A stretch of DNA of 64,000 nucleotides from positions 1,116,001 to 1,180,000 of the forward strand of contig NZ_CP017603.1 of assembly GCF_001854185.1 (NCBI RefSeq), written 5' to 3'. A model generated the notes under the pieces. It made no database searches. It worked only from the letters and a program-made list of their open reading frames with translations, and was not told the DNA's origin. How positions within the stretch are numbered: the stretch's first letter is position 1; each line of letters opens with the position of its first letter. This document shows positions 56,756 to 64,000 of the stretch, piece after piece. Source of the DNA: Clostridium formicaceticum. GTDB lineage: Bacteria > Bacillota > Clostridia > Peptostreptococcales > Natronincolaceae. Made by a program: the position numbers and the translations under genes.

Positions 56756-57040
56756 ATGAATAATTATATGGTAATTCTGGAATCAAATGAATCTATGTTT
56801 ATACAGACTAACACAGGAAAAGAAATTACTGCGAAGATATTAACTAGATACTTTTTATTAAAACAATTTAATGCAACCTGCAAAAGTGTTTCTCAATATT
56901 TTATCGAATATGGCTATATAGCCAATGAGTTTATTGAAGTTGGTATTAGCCTCTACAATACCCTTGCTTCTAAAAACTACAAAGTTATTGATTTATCTAA
57001 GATTAAGCAATGTATTCAAAATCAATTGCTATCAAACTAA
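56756..57040 (+). CDS. uncharacterised 94-residue protein
   Basis: No family recognised. A mixed strand-helix start (MNNYMVILESNESMFIQTNT) is followed by helices. TAGGAGGGA lies before the ATG. The upstream words AAATAAAATACTTGAAA also occur upstream of the 95-residue gene at 28128, so these two short genes may share a control element. A terminator follows. Confidence 0.5.
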   Translation: MNNYMVILESNESMFIQTNTGKEITAKILTRYFLLKQFNATCKSVSQYFIEYGYIANEFIEVGISLYNTLASKNYKVIDLSKIKQCIQNQLLSN

Positions 57041-57076
57041 TTTGACATACTATTTACAACATACACTCCTTTAAAG

Positions 57077-57105
57077 CAACTGCCTTAATGAGCAGTTGTT
57101 TTTTT
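57077..57105 (+). terminator. terminator after the 94-residue gene
   Basis: CAACTGC and GCAGTTG pair and are followed by a run of seven T. Confidence 0.85.
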
Positions 57106-57257
57106 GTTTCCTTCCTTAAATTGCTACAAAAAAATCTTTCTAAGCCCCTGATTACTCACTCTCATGTGTTATGTTAATCCCATAAGGGAGATTGAGATAT
57201 ATTTAGTCTACATCATCTCCCCCACCAAATAATTCAGATATCGAAAGGATGGTCAAC

Positions 57258-57656
57258 ATGAATAACACTCAAACAACTCACATTAGGGATTTTACACAAT
57301 TGAAAGTCTGGAACAGAGCCATTGATTTAAGCGATCATATTTACGGGGTGCTTGACAAATTCCCACAGTATGAAGAATATGCAACTAAGACACAAATTAT
57401 TAAGTCTGCAAATTCAGTTTCCGCTAATATAGCAGAAGGAAATAGCCAGTGTTCTGTAAAGAGAGAACTATACCATATCAATATTGCAATTGGGTCTACA
57501 ATGGAGACTAAAAGTTGGTTATTACTAAGTCTTAGACGAAACTATATTACTCAAGAGCAATTTGATCAAATTAATCTAGTGATAGAAGAAATAATAAAGA
57601 TGCTTCATGGATACAGAAAAAAACTATTTATGTATATTGATAATGAAGAAGAATAG
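57258..57656 (+). CDS. four-helix-bundle protein (S23/Avd-like)
   Basis: The 132-residue protein has the four-helix-bundle family marks: FTQLKVWNRAIDLSDHIY, the AANSVSANIAEG-type helix (SANSVSANIAEGN), and AIGSTMETKSWLLLSLRRNY. Relatives include intervening-sequence proteins in rRNA genes and Avd proteins of diversity-generating retroelements. No reverse transcriptase is nearby, so the Avd role does not apply. AAAGGATGG precedes the ATG at 57258. It is the last cargo gene before the right end of the transposon. Confidence 0.85.
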   Translation: MNNTQTTHIRDFTQLKVWNRAIDLSDHIYGVLDKFPQYEEYATKTQIIKSANSVSANIAEGNSQCSVKRELYHINIAIGSTMETKSWLLLSLRRNYITQEQFDQINLVIEEIIKMLHGYRKKLFMYIDNEEE

Positions 57657-57670
57657 GGTGTATCCTATTC
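57651..57670 (+). terminator. hairpin at the end of the four-helix-bundle gene
   Basis: GAATAGG and CCTATTC pair around the stop codon, then TTTCTTTAT. Confidence 0.6.
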
Positions 57671-57776
57671 TTTCTTTATCGTAATAAAACTTAATTTTCA
57701 TTTTGATACAACTATTCTTTCCCACTGTTTTTAGAAGTTTTAATTTAAAGTCATTTTTAGAAACAGAAAAAAAGGG

Positions 57777-57950
57777 CATGTTTTATCATTATGCAAATGA
57801 AGTTCTATCATAAAAATACTGTTTTTACCACTATTCTAATTACACTAACCCTACTCAAATCCAGTATTATAAAGGTACTTGACTCTTTCTTTCACTTTTC
57901 TTACTTTACAAGTAATACAACTTTATTTTGACTTTGATATAAGTTTTTAA
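57777..57950. repeat. diverged transposon-end-like sequences inside the right end
   Basis: GAAGTTCTATCATAAA (about 57799-57814) is the inverse of the TTTATGATAGAACTT word in the 432-bp repeat. CTTTATTTTGACTTTGATATAAGTTT (about 57921-57946), read in 20-base pieces, resembles the AATTTGATTTTTGATATAAG segment near the right terminus. These look like older, decayed right-end or TnsB-binding sequences. The rest of 57671-58010 holds no gene. Confidence 0.4.
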
Positions 57951-58010
57951 GCCCCTCATTTCTTTTTTATCTTTTTCTTAAAACTTATGCCTTTATCGTT
58001 GATTCTATCT

Positions 58011-58442
58011 ATGTATACACCAAATAAACATTTTTCACCCTGCAAATAAACATTTATCATAATTCTCCCCACAAGCCCCTACTCAAGCCAATCCCCATTT
58101 TTATCCATTTTATCATCCATTCTCAATTCCATTCACTTTTCCCTTAAATCTTAGGCCTTAATCCTGCTGAAATGCAAATAAAGTTGTTTCAGAATTAAGG
58201 GTTAAGGATCAAGGGTTAAGAGATGTTTTTATCCATTTTTCTTTTCCATTCTGTTTTCCATTTAGGGGCTTCAGGTCTTTATTTCAGGGCTTTTTAGGGA
58301 CTAGGTTTAAGGTACAAGGGGGTAAGTCCTAAAAACGAAAAAACATGGTACAGGGAGGTTTTTACGCTTCCTGAAACCATGTTTATGATAGAACTTTCGT
58401 GTTGAATTTGATTTTTGATATAAGTTTATTTGGGTAATACAT
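58011..58442 (+). repeat. 432-bp terminal direct repeat, right copy
   Basis: Identical by eye to 15781-16212 and in the same orientation. It ends with the right terminus TTTATTTGGGTAATACA and starts with a left-type terminus TGTATACACC. Its last base begins the TTTCA duplication. No gene is visible. Confidence 0.9.
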
Positions 58443-58446
58443 TTCA
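58442..58446. repeat. 5-bp target site duplication, right (TTTCA)
   Basis: TTTCA directly follows the terminal ACA at 58439-58441 and equals 15777-15781. Confidence 0.8.
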
Positions 58447-58456
58447 CCGAAGGGTT

Positions 58457-59056
58457 TTATATCTCCCTCCTACCTTCTAATGCTTTAGACAAGGTTACTT
58501 CATCGGCATATTCTAGGTCTCCACCCACAGGAATGCCATAAGCAATTCTCGATACCTTGATACCCATGGGTTTTAACAGCTTTGCTATATACATAGCTGT
58601 GGCCTCTCCTTCGATGTTAGGATTCGTTGCCAAAACTACTTCTTTTACCTCATTACTCGCTAACCTAGCCAACAGCTCTTTAATCTTTATTTCTTCAGGA
58701 CCAATCCCCTCCAACGGAGAAATAACACCATGCAGCACATGGTAATAACCATGATATTCCTTGGTTTTTTCCATTGCTACAACGTCTCTTGGGTCCTCAA
58801 CAACACAAATAATAGAGGGATCTCTTTTTTTATCTATACAAATGCTGCAGACATCTTTATCGGTAATATTTGTACAAATATTACAATACTTTATACTTTT
58901 CTTGGCTTCAGTAATAGCTTGAGCCAGCATTTCTACCTCTTCATGAGAAGTGGAAATAACATGAAAAGCTAACCTTTGGGCTGTTTTTCTCCCTATACCT
59001 GGTAATTTTGTAAATTCATCAATTAGCTTAGCTATTGGCGTTGAATAATAGTTCAT
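58457..59056 (-). CDS. recR: recombination mediator protein RecR
   Basis: RecR works with RecO/RecF in loading RecA at gaps. The 199-residue length is typical. Marks are [15 protein letters not shown] (helix-hairpin-helix), the four-Cys zinc motif ([16 protein letters not shown]), and the TOPRIM domain ([15 protein letters not shown]). It follows ybaB as in other bacteria. The transposon's right end lies 15 bp past its stop, so its 3' coding end is the likely TnsD-binding site. The gene is intact. Confidence 0.97.
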   Translation of the reverse strand: MNYYSTPIAKLIDEFTKLPGIGRKTAQRLAFHVISTSHEEVEMLAQAITEAKKSIKYCNICTNITDKDVCSICIDKKRDPSIICVVEDPRDVVAMEKTKEYHGYYHVLHGVISPLEGIGPEEIKIKELLARLASNEVKEVVLATNPNIEGEATAMYIAKLLKPMGIKVSRIAYGIPVGGDLEYADEVTLSKALEGRREI

Positions 59057-59104
59057 ATTGTCACCTTCATTTTATAAATAATCATCTTTATAGATATAAA
59101 GACT

Positions 59105-59139
59105 CCCACCTTCAATCATTGGCACAGGTGGGATCTTAA
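59105..59139 (-). terminator. weak hairpin between ybaB and recR
   Basis: CCCACCT and AGGTGGG pair around a 15-base loop in the 85-base gap. No T-run follows, so it is more likely an RNA processing or attenuating structure. Confidence 0.3.
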
Positions 59140-59141
59140 AC

Positions 59142-59486
59142 TTAAAATAATCCTGGGATATTCATATTTCCTGTTACTTTAGACATTTCCTTATTCACCA
59201 TTTCTTCGGCAGAACGTATTGCCTCATTAACAGCAGCGATGATTAAGTCTTGCAGCATTTCTACATCATCAGGGTCTACTACTTCCGGTTTAATATCTAT
59301 ACTTATAATTTCTTTTTTTCCTGTTACTTTTACCACAACTGCGCCACCCCCAGCGCTGGCTTCAACCTCTTTTTTTTCTACTTCAGCCTGCATTTCTTGC
59401 ATTTGTTTTTGCATTTTTTGTGCTTGTTTAATCATATTATTCATATTAGGCATTCCTCCCATACCTGGGAAACCTTTTTTACCCAT
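59142..59486 (-). CDS. YbaB/EbfC family nucleoid-associated protein
   Basis: The 114-residue protein has the YbaB core ([40 protein letters not shown]) and [20 protein letters not shown], with a Gly/Met-rich N-terminus. Family members bind DNA as dimers. It lies between dnaX and recR, the standard arrangement (yaaK in Bacillus). AAGGAGG precedes the ATG. Confidence 0.94.
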   Translation of the reverse strand: MGKKGFPGMGGMPNMNNMIKQAQKMQKQMQEMQAEVEKKEVEASAGGGAVVVKVTGKKEIISIDIKPEVVDPDDVEMLQDLIIAAVNEAIRSAEEMVNKEMSKVTGNMNIPGLF

Positions 59487-59543
59487 GATTTTTCCTCCTT
59501 CTTTTTTTCTTTTTTTATTATATCATAAATCTTCTATTAATCA

Positions 59544-61181
59544 TTATTCATCATAAATTTCTAAAATACCTTCTGGTACTGATTTTTTAAGTTTTTCAAT
59601 AAAGTTTTCTTCTTCGCTTTCTCCTTTTCCTTGGAGTATCTCATCTTCCATTACCATAGAAAGTTTTAGTTTTTGTCCAGTAACTTTTTCAATAACCTCC
59701 GCAATGTATTCCCTGTTCTTTTCTCTGTCAAGGGTATCTCTATGAAATCCATAGCCCTCTTTAAAGCTAATAATTAAAGTGTTTTTCCTTATATCTACAA
59801 GTTCTCCCTCTTTTAACATTGCTTCTATTTGAGCTTTTTTATCTTTTCTTATAAAGTCCTTAATTTCATTCCACTTGTTTTTTATTTCTAAATAATTAAC
59901 CTCTTTATAGGGTTCTATACCCTCTGATTGTGGTAATTGTTTTTCCTGAAGCTCTGCTTCTTTTTGAATTGGTTTGGTTTCTCTCCTGATTTCTACAGCT
60001 TTAGTTTCCTGTATTTGCTCTTTTACTATTCCTTTTTTTATCATATTTTCTAATTGATTTACTTTTTCTCTTAACTCTTTTAGCAAATCTTTCTCTCTAT
60101 TTTCACATAAAGAAACAATCGCTACTTCTAATAAAATCCTAGGCTGGTGTGCATACTTTGCTTTAACCTCTACCTCTGACAAAATATGTATCGCTCTCGT
60201 CATATCTTCTACAGAAAAAAGGTTGCTTTGATCTTTAATTTTCTTTAAAACCTCACTAGATAAACTCAGCAAAGTCTCTAACGGGACTTCTATTTTCGCC
60301 ATCATTAGATTTCTATAGTGATTGATTAAATCCTTTATAAGTTGGTGAACATCTTTCCCTTCACCTATAATATCTTGAACAAGCCCTATTGCCTGAGATA
60401 TATTTTTATCAGCTATATACTGTACTAAGTTAAATAATATTTCATAATTGACAATACCCAGGGTATCTACGACATCTTCATAAGTAACTTTGCCTTCATT
60501 AAAAGCAATACATTGCTCTAAAATACTAAGGGCATCTCTTAAAGCACCTCCAGCATTATTGGCTATCGTTCTTAAAGCCTCTTCTTCTATTGTCACCTCT
60601 AACTCCGCACCTATTGTTTTTAATCGCTCCACCATATCCTCTGTAGTCACTGCCTTAAACTCAAATCTTTGGCATCGAGATAAAATAGTAGGTGGTAGTT
60701 TTTGAGGATCTGTGGTAGCTAGTATAAAAATAATATGATTCGGTGGCTCTTCTAGGGTCTTTAATAAAGCATTAAATGCCCCTGAGCTCAACATGTGTAC
60801 CTCATCAATAATATATACTTTGTATCTTCCTTTAGAAGGAGGATATTTTACATTTTCTCTTAGTTCCCTTATATGATCTACACCATTGTTAGAGGCAGCG
60901 TCTATTTCAATAACATCCATTATATTTTCTGTTAAAATTCCTCTGCAAACCTCACACACATTGCAAGGATTAAAGTCCTGAGGGTTTAAACAATTTACTG
61001 CTCTAGCAAAAATTTTAGCTGTGGAAGTCTTCCCTGTCCCCCTTGTACCCGAGAATAGATAAGCATGAGAGATATTAGAGGACCTTATTTGATTCTTTAA
61101 AGTCGTCGTCACAGGGCCTTGGCCAACAACATCTTCAAAAATTTGAGGCCTAAATCTTCTATATAGTGCTTTGTATGCCAT
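59544..61181 (-). CDS. dnaX: DNA polymerase III subunits gamma/tau
   Basis: The 545-residue clamp-loader ATPase has Walker A (FSGTRGTGKTSTAKIFA), the four-Cys zinc module (CLNPQDFNPCNVCEVC), Walker B with DEVHMLS, the SRC box (LPPTILSRCQRFEF), and a tau-type C-terminal extension from about residue 380. It loads the sliding clamp at replication forks. It heads the dnaX-ybaB-recR operon. Confidence 0.97.
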   Translation of the reverse strand: MAYKALYRRFRPQIFEDVVGQGPVTTTLKNQIRSSNISHAYLFSGTRGTGKTSTAKIFARAVNCLNPQDFNPCNVCEVCRGILTENIMDVIEIDAASNNGVDHIRELRENVKYPPSKGRYKVYIIDEVHMLSSGAFNALLKTLEEPPNHIIFILATTDPQKLPPTILSRCQRFEFKAVTTEDMVERLKTIGAELEVTIEEEALRTIANNAGGALRDALSILEQCIAFNEGKVTYEDVVDTLGIVNYEILFNLVQYIADKNISQAIGLVQDIIGEGKDVHQLIKDLINHYRNLMMAKIEVPLETLLSLSSEVLKKIKDQSNLFSVEDMTRAIHILSEVEVKAKYAHQPRILLEVAIVSLCENREKDLLKELREKVNQLENMIKKGIVKEQIQETKAVEIRRETKPIQKEAELQEKQLPQSEGIEPYKEVNYLEIKNKWNEIKDFIRKDKKAQIEAMLKEGELVDIRKNTLIISFKEGYGFHRDTLDREKNREYIAEVIEKVTGQKLKLSMVMEDEILQGKGESEEENFIEKLKKSVPEGILEIYDE

Positions 61182-61284
61182 GGAATCACCTTCGTTAATA
61201 TTTAAATATTAAATAAAATAAGACTTAATTCATACCTTTTTGAAATATTTATTATTATAACATACTTCTTTACCTGCAGCTATT

Positions 61285-61968
61285 TTAATATAGCATTGAA
61301 AAAAAGTCAGACAATATAGGAAGAAGTACAGATTCATTCATACCCTTTGCGATCGTTCCCTCTAAATTTATCATAGCCATCATCGTCATAACCAATACAA
61401 TAACAACCATCAATATTCCTCCTTTAAGGGCACCTAAAAATCCTCCTCCTAATTTATTTACTGCTCCCAACACGGGAATTTGAAAAACACCATTTAGTAG
61501 ATAACCTATTAACAAAACCAGCATTCTAATCAAAATGAATAAAGCAACAATACTAATGACATTGACAAAAAAGTTAACGAACATATCTTGAAAGTGCTCC
61601 TTTACTATTTCTGCTGTTTGTTGTGCATAGGTTTCTATGGATGCTTCCTTTAAAAGATAGTCTTGAATAAAACTGGGAAGTTCTACTTCTTCTATCAGTT
61701 TCTCACTTAAAGTTCCATGATTTAATCCTAATATTGTAGATAAACGCAGACCTACTTGACTTTCTACAAATGGTTGTATCCTATGAATAAACAAAGGAAA
61801 ATTCTTTATCCAAGTTGCTAATTGTAAATAGTAGGTTTTTGTAACCAGTACTGCTACAATATAACTACCTAAACTAAACAGTGTTAGCACAAGTCCTCTT
61901 TTATACCCAATTATTGTATTCACTAGTAGTATGACTATTATCAGTGCATCAAACCACTTCATCTCCAT
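61285..61968 (-). CDS. CvpA-family membrane protein
   Basis: A 227-residue protein with four hydrophobic segments and the CvpA beginning WFDALIIVILLVNTIIGYKRGL, and VLGAVNKLGGGFLGALKGGILMVVIV near the end. Relatives are needed for colicin V production or envelope integrity. The exact function here is unknown. The start is at 61968, five bases after AGGGGCG, and lies ten bases past the stop of the DUF5711 gene, so both are in one operon. Confidence 0.85.
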   Translation of the reverse strand: MEMKWFDALIIVILLVNTIIGYKRGLVLTLFSLGSYIVAVLVTKTYYLQLATWIKNFPLFIHRIQPFVESQVGLRLSTILGLNHGTLSEKLIEEVELPSFIQDYLLKEASIETYAQQTAEIVKEHFQDMFVNFFVNVISIVALFILIRMLVLLIGYLLNGVFQIPVLGAVNKLGGGFLGALKGGILMVVIVLVMTMMAMINLEGTIAKGMNESVLLPILSDFFSMLY

Positions 61969-61978
61969 ACATCGCCCC

Positions 61979-63091
61979 TTATGCTTCTAATATTCTCAGA
62001 AACGATAATTTTCCTTTTGTTACTACTGCTACATGTCCTTTTGAAAAGACAAAGACTTCTTCTATATCGCTAGAATACTTATATTCTACTAATACATTTG
62101 CTTTTTTGTCTATTAAATAGATCGTTCTTAAAGAGTAAAGAAGAATCTCTCCATTATAAGTATCTATACCTAGTAAGGCTTCTTCTGTTTTAGTTTTTCC
62201 AGCAATTTTTCCGTCGTATTGAACAACTTTTACTCCTTCTCCTTCCTTCATATAAATTAATCTATTTCTACTTTCCTCTCCGCTATAAACTACCATGTGC
62301 TGTAACGGAGAATCTTTGAATAATTTTACTTTCTCTAGAAAGACATTCCACACCACTTTATTGTCCCTATTGATACCAATAATTTCCTTTTCCTTTACAG
62401 CAATTAAATTCCCTTTTGCATCATAGGAAAAATCCAATATAAATTCCTCTTCTAAATAATTAGAAGCTATAAGCTGCCCCTTTAAATCATAGGTTAAAAG
62501 ATGACTCTCTAAGCTGTTTTTTGTCATAATCGTATTTATTGCTATTAAATCATGGGCTTTCGAGATAGACATATTTAAAACTTGACCTTCTCCCAACAGA
62601 ATACTTCCATGCTTTCTCCCCTCATCATCTAAAATTATCAATTCTGTCATATTATTTTTTGTAGGATACTGAAGGAGAACATAGTTGTCTTCCTCTACTT
62701 TAAAATTACTTAAAGCGTCTTCCATAGTATATCGATAGACAACTTCGCCACCTTTACCTACCCTGATAAGCTGATTTTTGTTGTTATCTACTACATATAT
62801 GTCTTTCATATGGGCTTTTAATATAGGATTAACAATACCTAAATGAAGGTTCCACTTTTGTACCCCCGCTGTGTCATAAAAATACAATATGCCATCCCAA
62901 TACTGGACTACACCATCTTCTAGTTTTCCATAAACAATGTCACTACTATGGCTGGTTTCTATTTCCTCCATTAAATATACAACTTTTTCAGAAGAAGTCA
63001 TTGCAGTTCTTATGTTTTTTATTATTTGAGGACTAAGCAGCACTAAAATCATTACAATTAATAAAGATAACTTTTTTCTTCTGTTTATCAT
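61979..63091 (-). CDS. DUF5711-type beta-propeller protein, membrane-anchored
   Basis: A 370-residue protein with an N-terminal membrane anchor (LSLLIVMILVLLSPQIIKN) and repeated strand blocks with Asp/Gly turns (GILYFYDTAGVQKWNL, DIYVVDNNKNQLIRV, LIAVKEKEIIGINRD), as in a beta propeller on the outer face. The family has no known reaction. It lies ahead of the CvpA-type gene in the same operon. Between it and the YkvI-type gene is a 121-base gap. Confidence 0.75.
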   Translation of the reverse strand: MINRRKKLSLLIVMILVLLSPQIIKNIRTAMTSSEKVVYLMEEIETSHSSDIVYGKLEDGVVQYWDGILYFYDTAGVQKWNLHLGIVNPILKAHMKDIYVVDNNKNQLIRVGKGGEVVYRYTMEDALSNFKVEEDNYVLLQYPTKNNMTELIILDDEGRKHGSILLGEGQVLNMSISKAHDLIAINTIMTKNSLESHLLTYDLKGQLIASNYLEEEFILDFSYDAKGNLIAVKEKEIIGINRDNKVVWNVFLEKVKLFKDSPLQHMVVYSGEESRNRLIYMKEGEGVKVVQYDGKIAGKTKTEEALLGIDTYNGEILLYSLRTIYLIDKKANVLVEYKYSSDIEEVFVFSKGHVAVVTKGKLSFLRILEA

Positions 63092-63212
63092 AAACTACCT
63101 CCCCGTTTCACGCGAAACAAATATATTGCCCTTTGATCCCTTCTTAATCACCTATCTATATATTCCTCAAATAATTGAAAATTCCTTTTTCTATTTCCAA
63201 GGAAATGAGTAC

Positions 63213-64000
63213 TTATCTGCCTCCTTTTAATAAAATTGCACCAATAAATAAAAAACCAATGTATCCAAAAAGTGGATAAAAGAGCATCACAAGATTTTTA
63301 AATCCTAAGGTTGCCAAAGGTATAGCAATGATACAAATAAAAATCGTTATCCACTTCTTTTTAATTCCTGTTATAAAAGAAAACCGCTGTATACTACCAT
63401 ATCCATTAGCAATAGATGTAGTAAACATTGCTAAAATTAAAATAATACTATAAATTTGCTTATGTATATTTCCCAACGAGTGTGCTACAGCAATCATAGG
63501 GATTTCTAATCCCAAAATATCTGTATATAAAGTTAACAAGCTAGTTAAAATCAATAATGCCATAAAGCACAAGCCCACACTTCCTAGTATAATTCCTTTT
63601 TTAGCTGCTTTTTCATCGTAAATAAAAGGTAACAAAGATGTTATTATAACAATAAGTGTTATACTGTTATAAGAAGCATAGACTACAGCTGACCAAATCC
63701 ACCCTAGCTTCACCAAAAAAATTTCTTTTCTACTTACCTCTATCCCCATGACTTTTATTTCCGGTAAATTTAAAAATGTTTTTGTATGTAAACTACTAAA
63801 TAAAAAGCCATTTTCTTTTATAACAAAAAAAGTCACAAAAAAGATAACGACAATCATTAAAGGAACAATAAAACTATTTGCTTTTGTAATTCCCTTCATC
63901 CCAAAAATAAAAACAATAAAGTTTAAAAAAGACATCAGTAATATTCCATAGATAGCTGAAATTTGAAAATGTTCTTCAACAACAGCGCCACTTCCCGCCA
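63213..64000 (-). CDS. YkvI-family membrane transporter (5' end cut by window)
   Basis: The frame continues past the right edge; reading in from there gives AGSGAVVEEHFQISAIYGILLM before the first internal Met. At least 262 residues with about seven membrane segments are present. It resembles YkvI, an APC-superfamily-like protein family of unknown substrate. The visible portion ends LKGGR. It is upstream of the DUF5711 gene. Confidence 0.75.
   Translation of the reverse strand, partial: AGSGAVVEEHFQISAIYGILLMSFLNFIVFIFGMKGITKANSFIVPLMIVVIFFVTFFVIKENGFLFSSLHTKTFLNLPEIKVMGIEVSRKEIFLVKLGWIWSAVVYASYNSITLIVIITSLLPFIYDEKAAKKGIILGSVGLCFMALLILTSLLTLYTDILGLEIPMIAVAHSLGNIHKQIYSIILILAMFTTSIANGYGSIQRFSFITGIKKKWITIFICIIAIPLATLGFKNLVMLFYPLFGYIGFLFIGAILLKGGR

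Larger units (their letters stand above)
15782..58441. mobile_element. 42.7-kb Tn7-like transposon (TnsABCD) inserted downstream of recR
   Basis: The termini TGTATACACCAAATAAAC (left) and, read inward, TGTATTACCCAAATAAAC (right) are imperfect inverted repeats beginning with TGT as Tn7 family ends do. A 5-bp TTTCA duplication flanks the element, also the Tn7 rule. A full tnsABCD operon lies inside. The right end is 15 bp past the recR stop codon, similar in kind to Tn7 sitting just past glmS. Cargo includes BREX, other nuclease cassettes and plasmid-like genes. Family features are established knowledge; use of recR as the attachment gene is inference from position. Confidence 0.9.

Noticed and set aside
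16301-57656. TnsE for a second target pathway
   Set aside because: No protein with TnsE features was seen in the tns operon or elsewhere in the island.
57258-57656. Diversity-generating retroelement
   Set aside because: There is no reverse transcriptase and no template/variable repeat pair in the window.
61182-61284. Signal-recognition-particle RNA upstream of dnaX
   Set aside because: The 103-base gap is AT-rich and lacks the conserved GGAA-tetraloop helix; nothing supports an RNA gene.

Overview
The window looks like the chromosome of an AT-rich, endospore-forming anaerobe of the Clostridia. The closest match by gene content and order is an Alkaliphilus/Natronincola-like lineage; this is my inference, not a database match. 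Nearly all housekeeping genes lie on the minus strand. Read in that direction, the right side carries a YkvI-type transporter (cut by the window edge), a DUF5711 beta-propeller, a CvpA-type protein, dnaX, ybaB/yaaK and recR. The left side carries a GGDEF/EAL protein, a Spo0E-like phosphatase, yaaL (DUF2508), bofA, an aromatic-acid exporter, a MazG-like protein, a YybS-like protein, gdpP, rplI, dnaB, a GNAT acetyltransferase, a DUF1858 protein, purA, tRNA-Lys, tRNA-Glu, and a membrane protein plus sensor kinase pair (cut by the window edge).

The dnaX-ybaB-recR-yaaL-bofA cluster familiar from Firmicutes is split here between recR and yaaL by about 46 kb. Most of that is a Tn7-like transposon, which I delimit at 15782..58441. 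Its ends read TGTATACACC and GGGTAATACA, it is flanked by a 5-bp duplication TTTCA, and its right end sits 15 bp past the recR stop codon. It encodes TnsA, TnsB, TnsC and a TnsD/TniQ target selector. The TnsA copy appears to have lost three of four catalytic residues. Both ends carry an identical 432-bp direct repeat that itself has Tn7-like inverted termini.

The cargo has recognisable modules. A complete type I BREX phage-defence operon (brxA, brxB, brxC, pglX, pglZ, brxL) fills 36.5-49.5 kb. A three-gene cassette with an OLD-type ATPase/TOPRIM nuclease and two PD-(D/E)XK-like proteins fills 16.3-20.9 kb. A four-gene cassette with a PD-(D/E)XK-like protein and a possible uracil-DNA-glycosylase-fold protein fills 29.7-32.3 kb. 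An uncharacterised four-gene operon divergent from an XRE regulator fills 50.1-54.5 kb. Plasmid-type functions are also present: an actin-like ParM with a ParR-like partner, a CHC2-type primase-like protein, a sigma-like factor and an XerC/D-type recombinase. The element may therefore be a plasmid-transposon hybrid. Several small plus-strand genes of about 92-106 codons have their own promoters and terminators. One, beside BREX, has a leader with two mutually exclusive hairpins resembling an attenuator.

Left of the transposon, at 14.6-15.5 kb, is a tiny element: a catalytic-domain-only tyrosine recombinase between two inverted 26-bp core-type sites. A decayed Tn7-like right end abuts the target duplication, suggesting repeated insertion at the same recR-linked site. 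Two housekeeping genes, gdpP and the aromatic-acid exporter, each carry a single-base frameshift in a homopolymer run.
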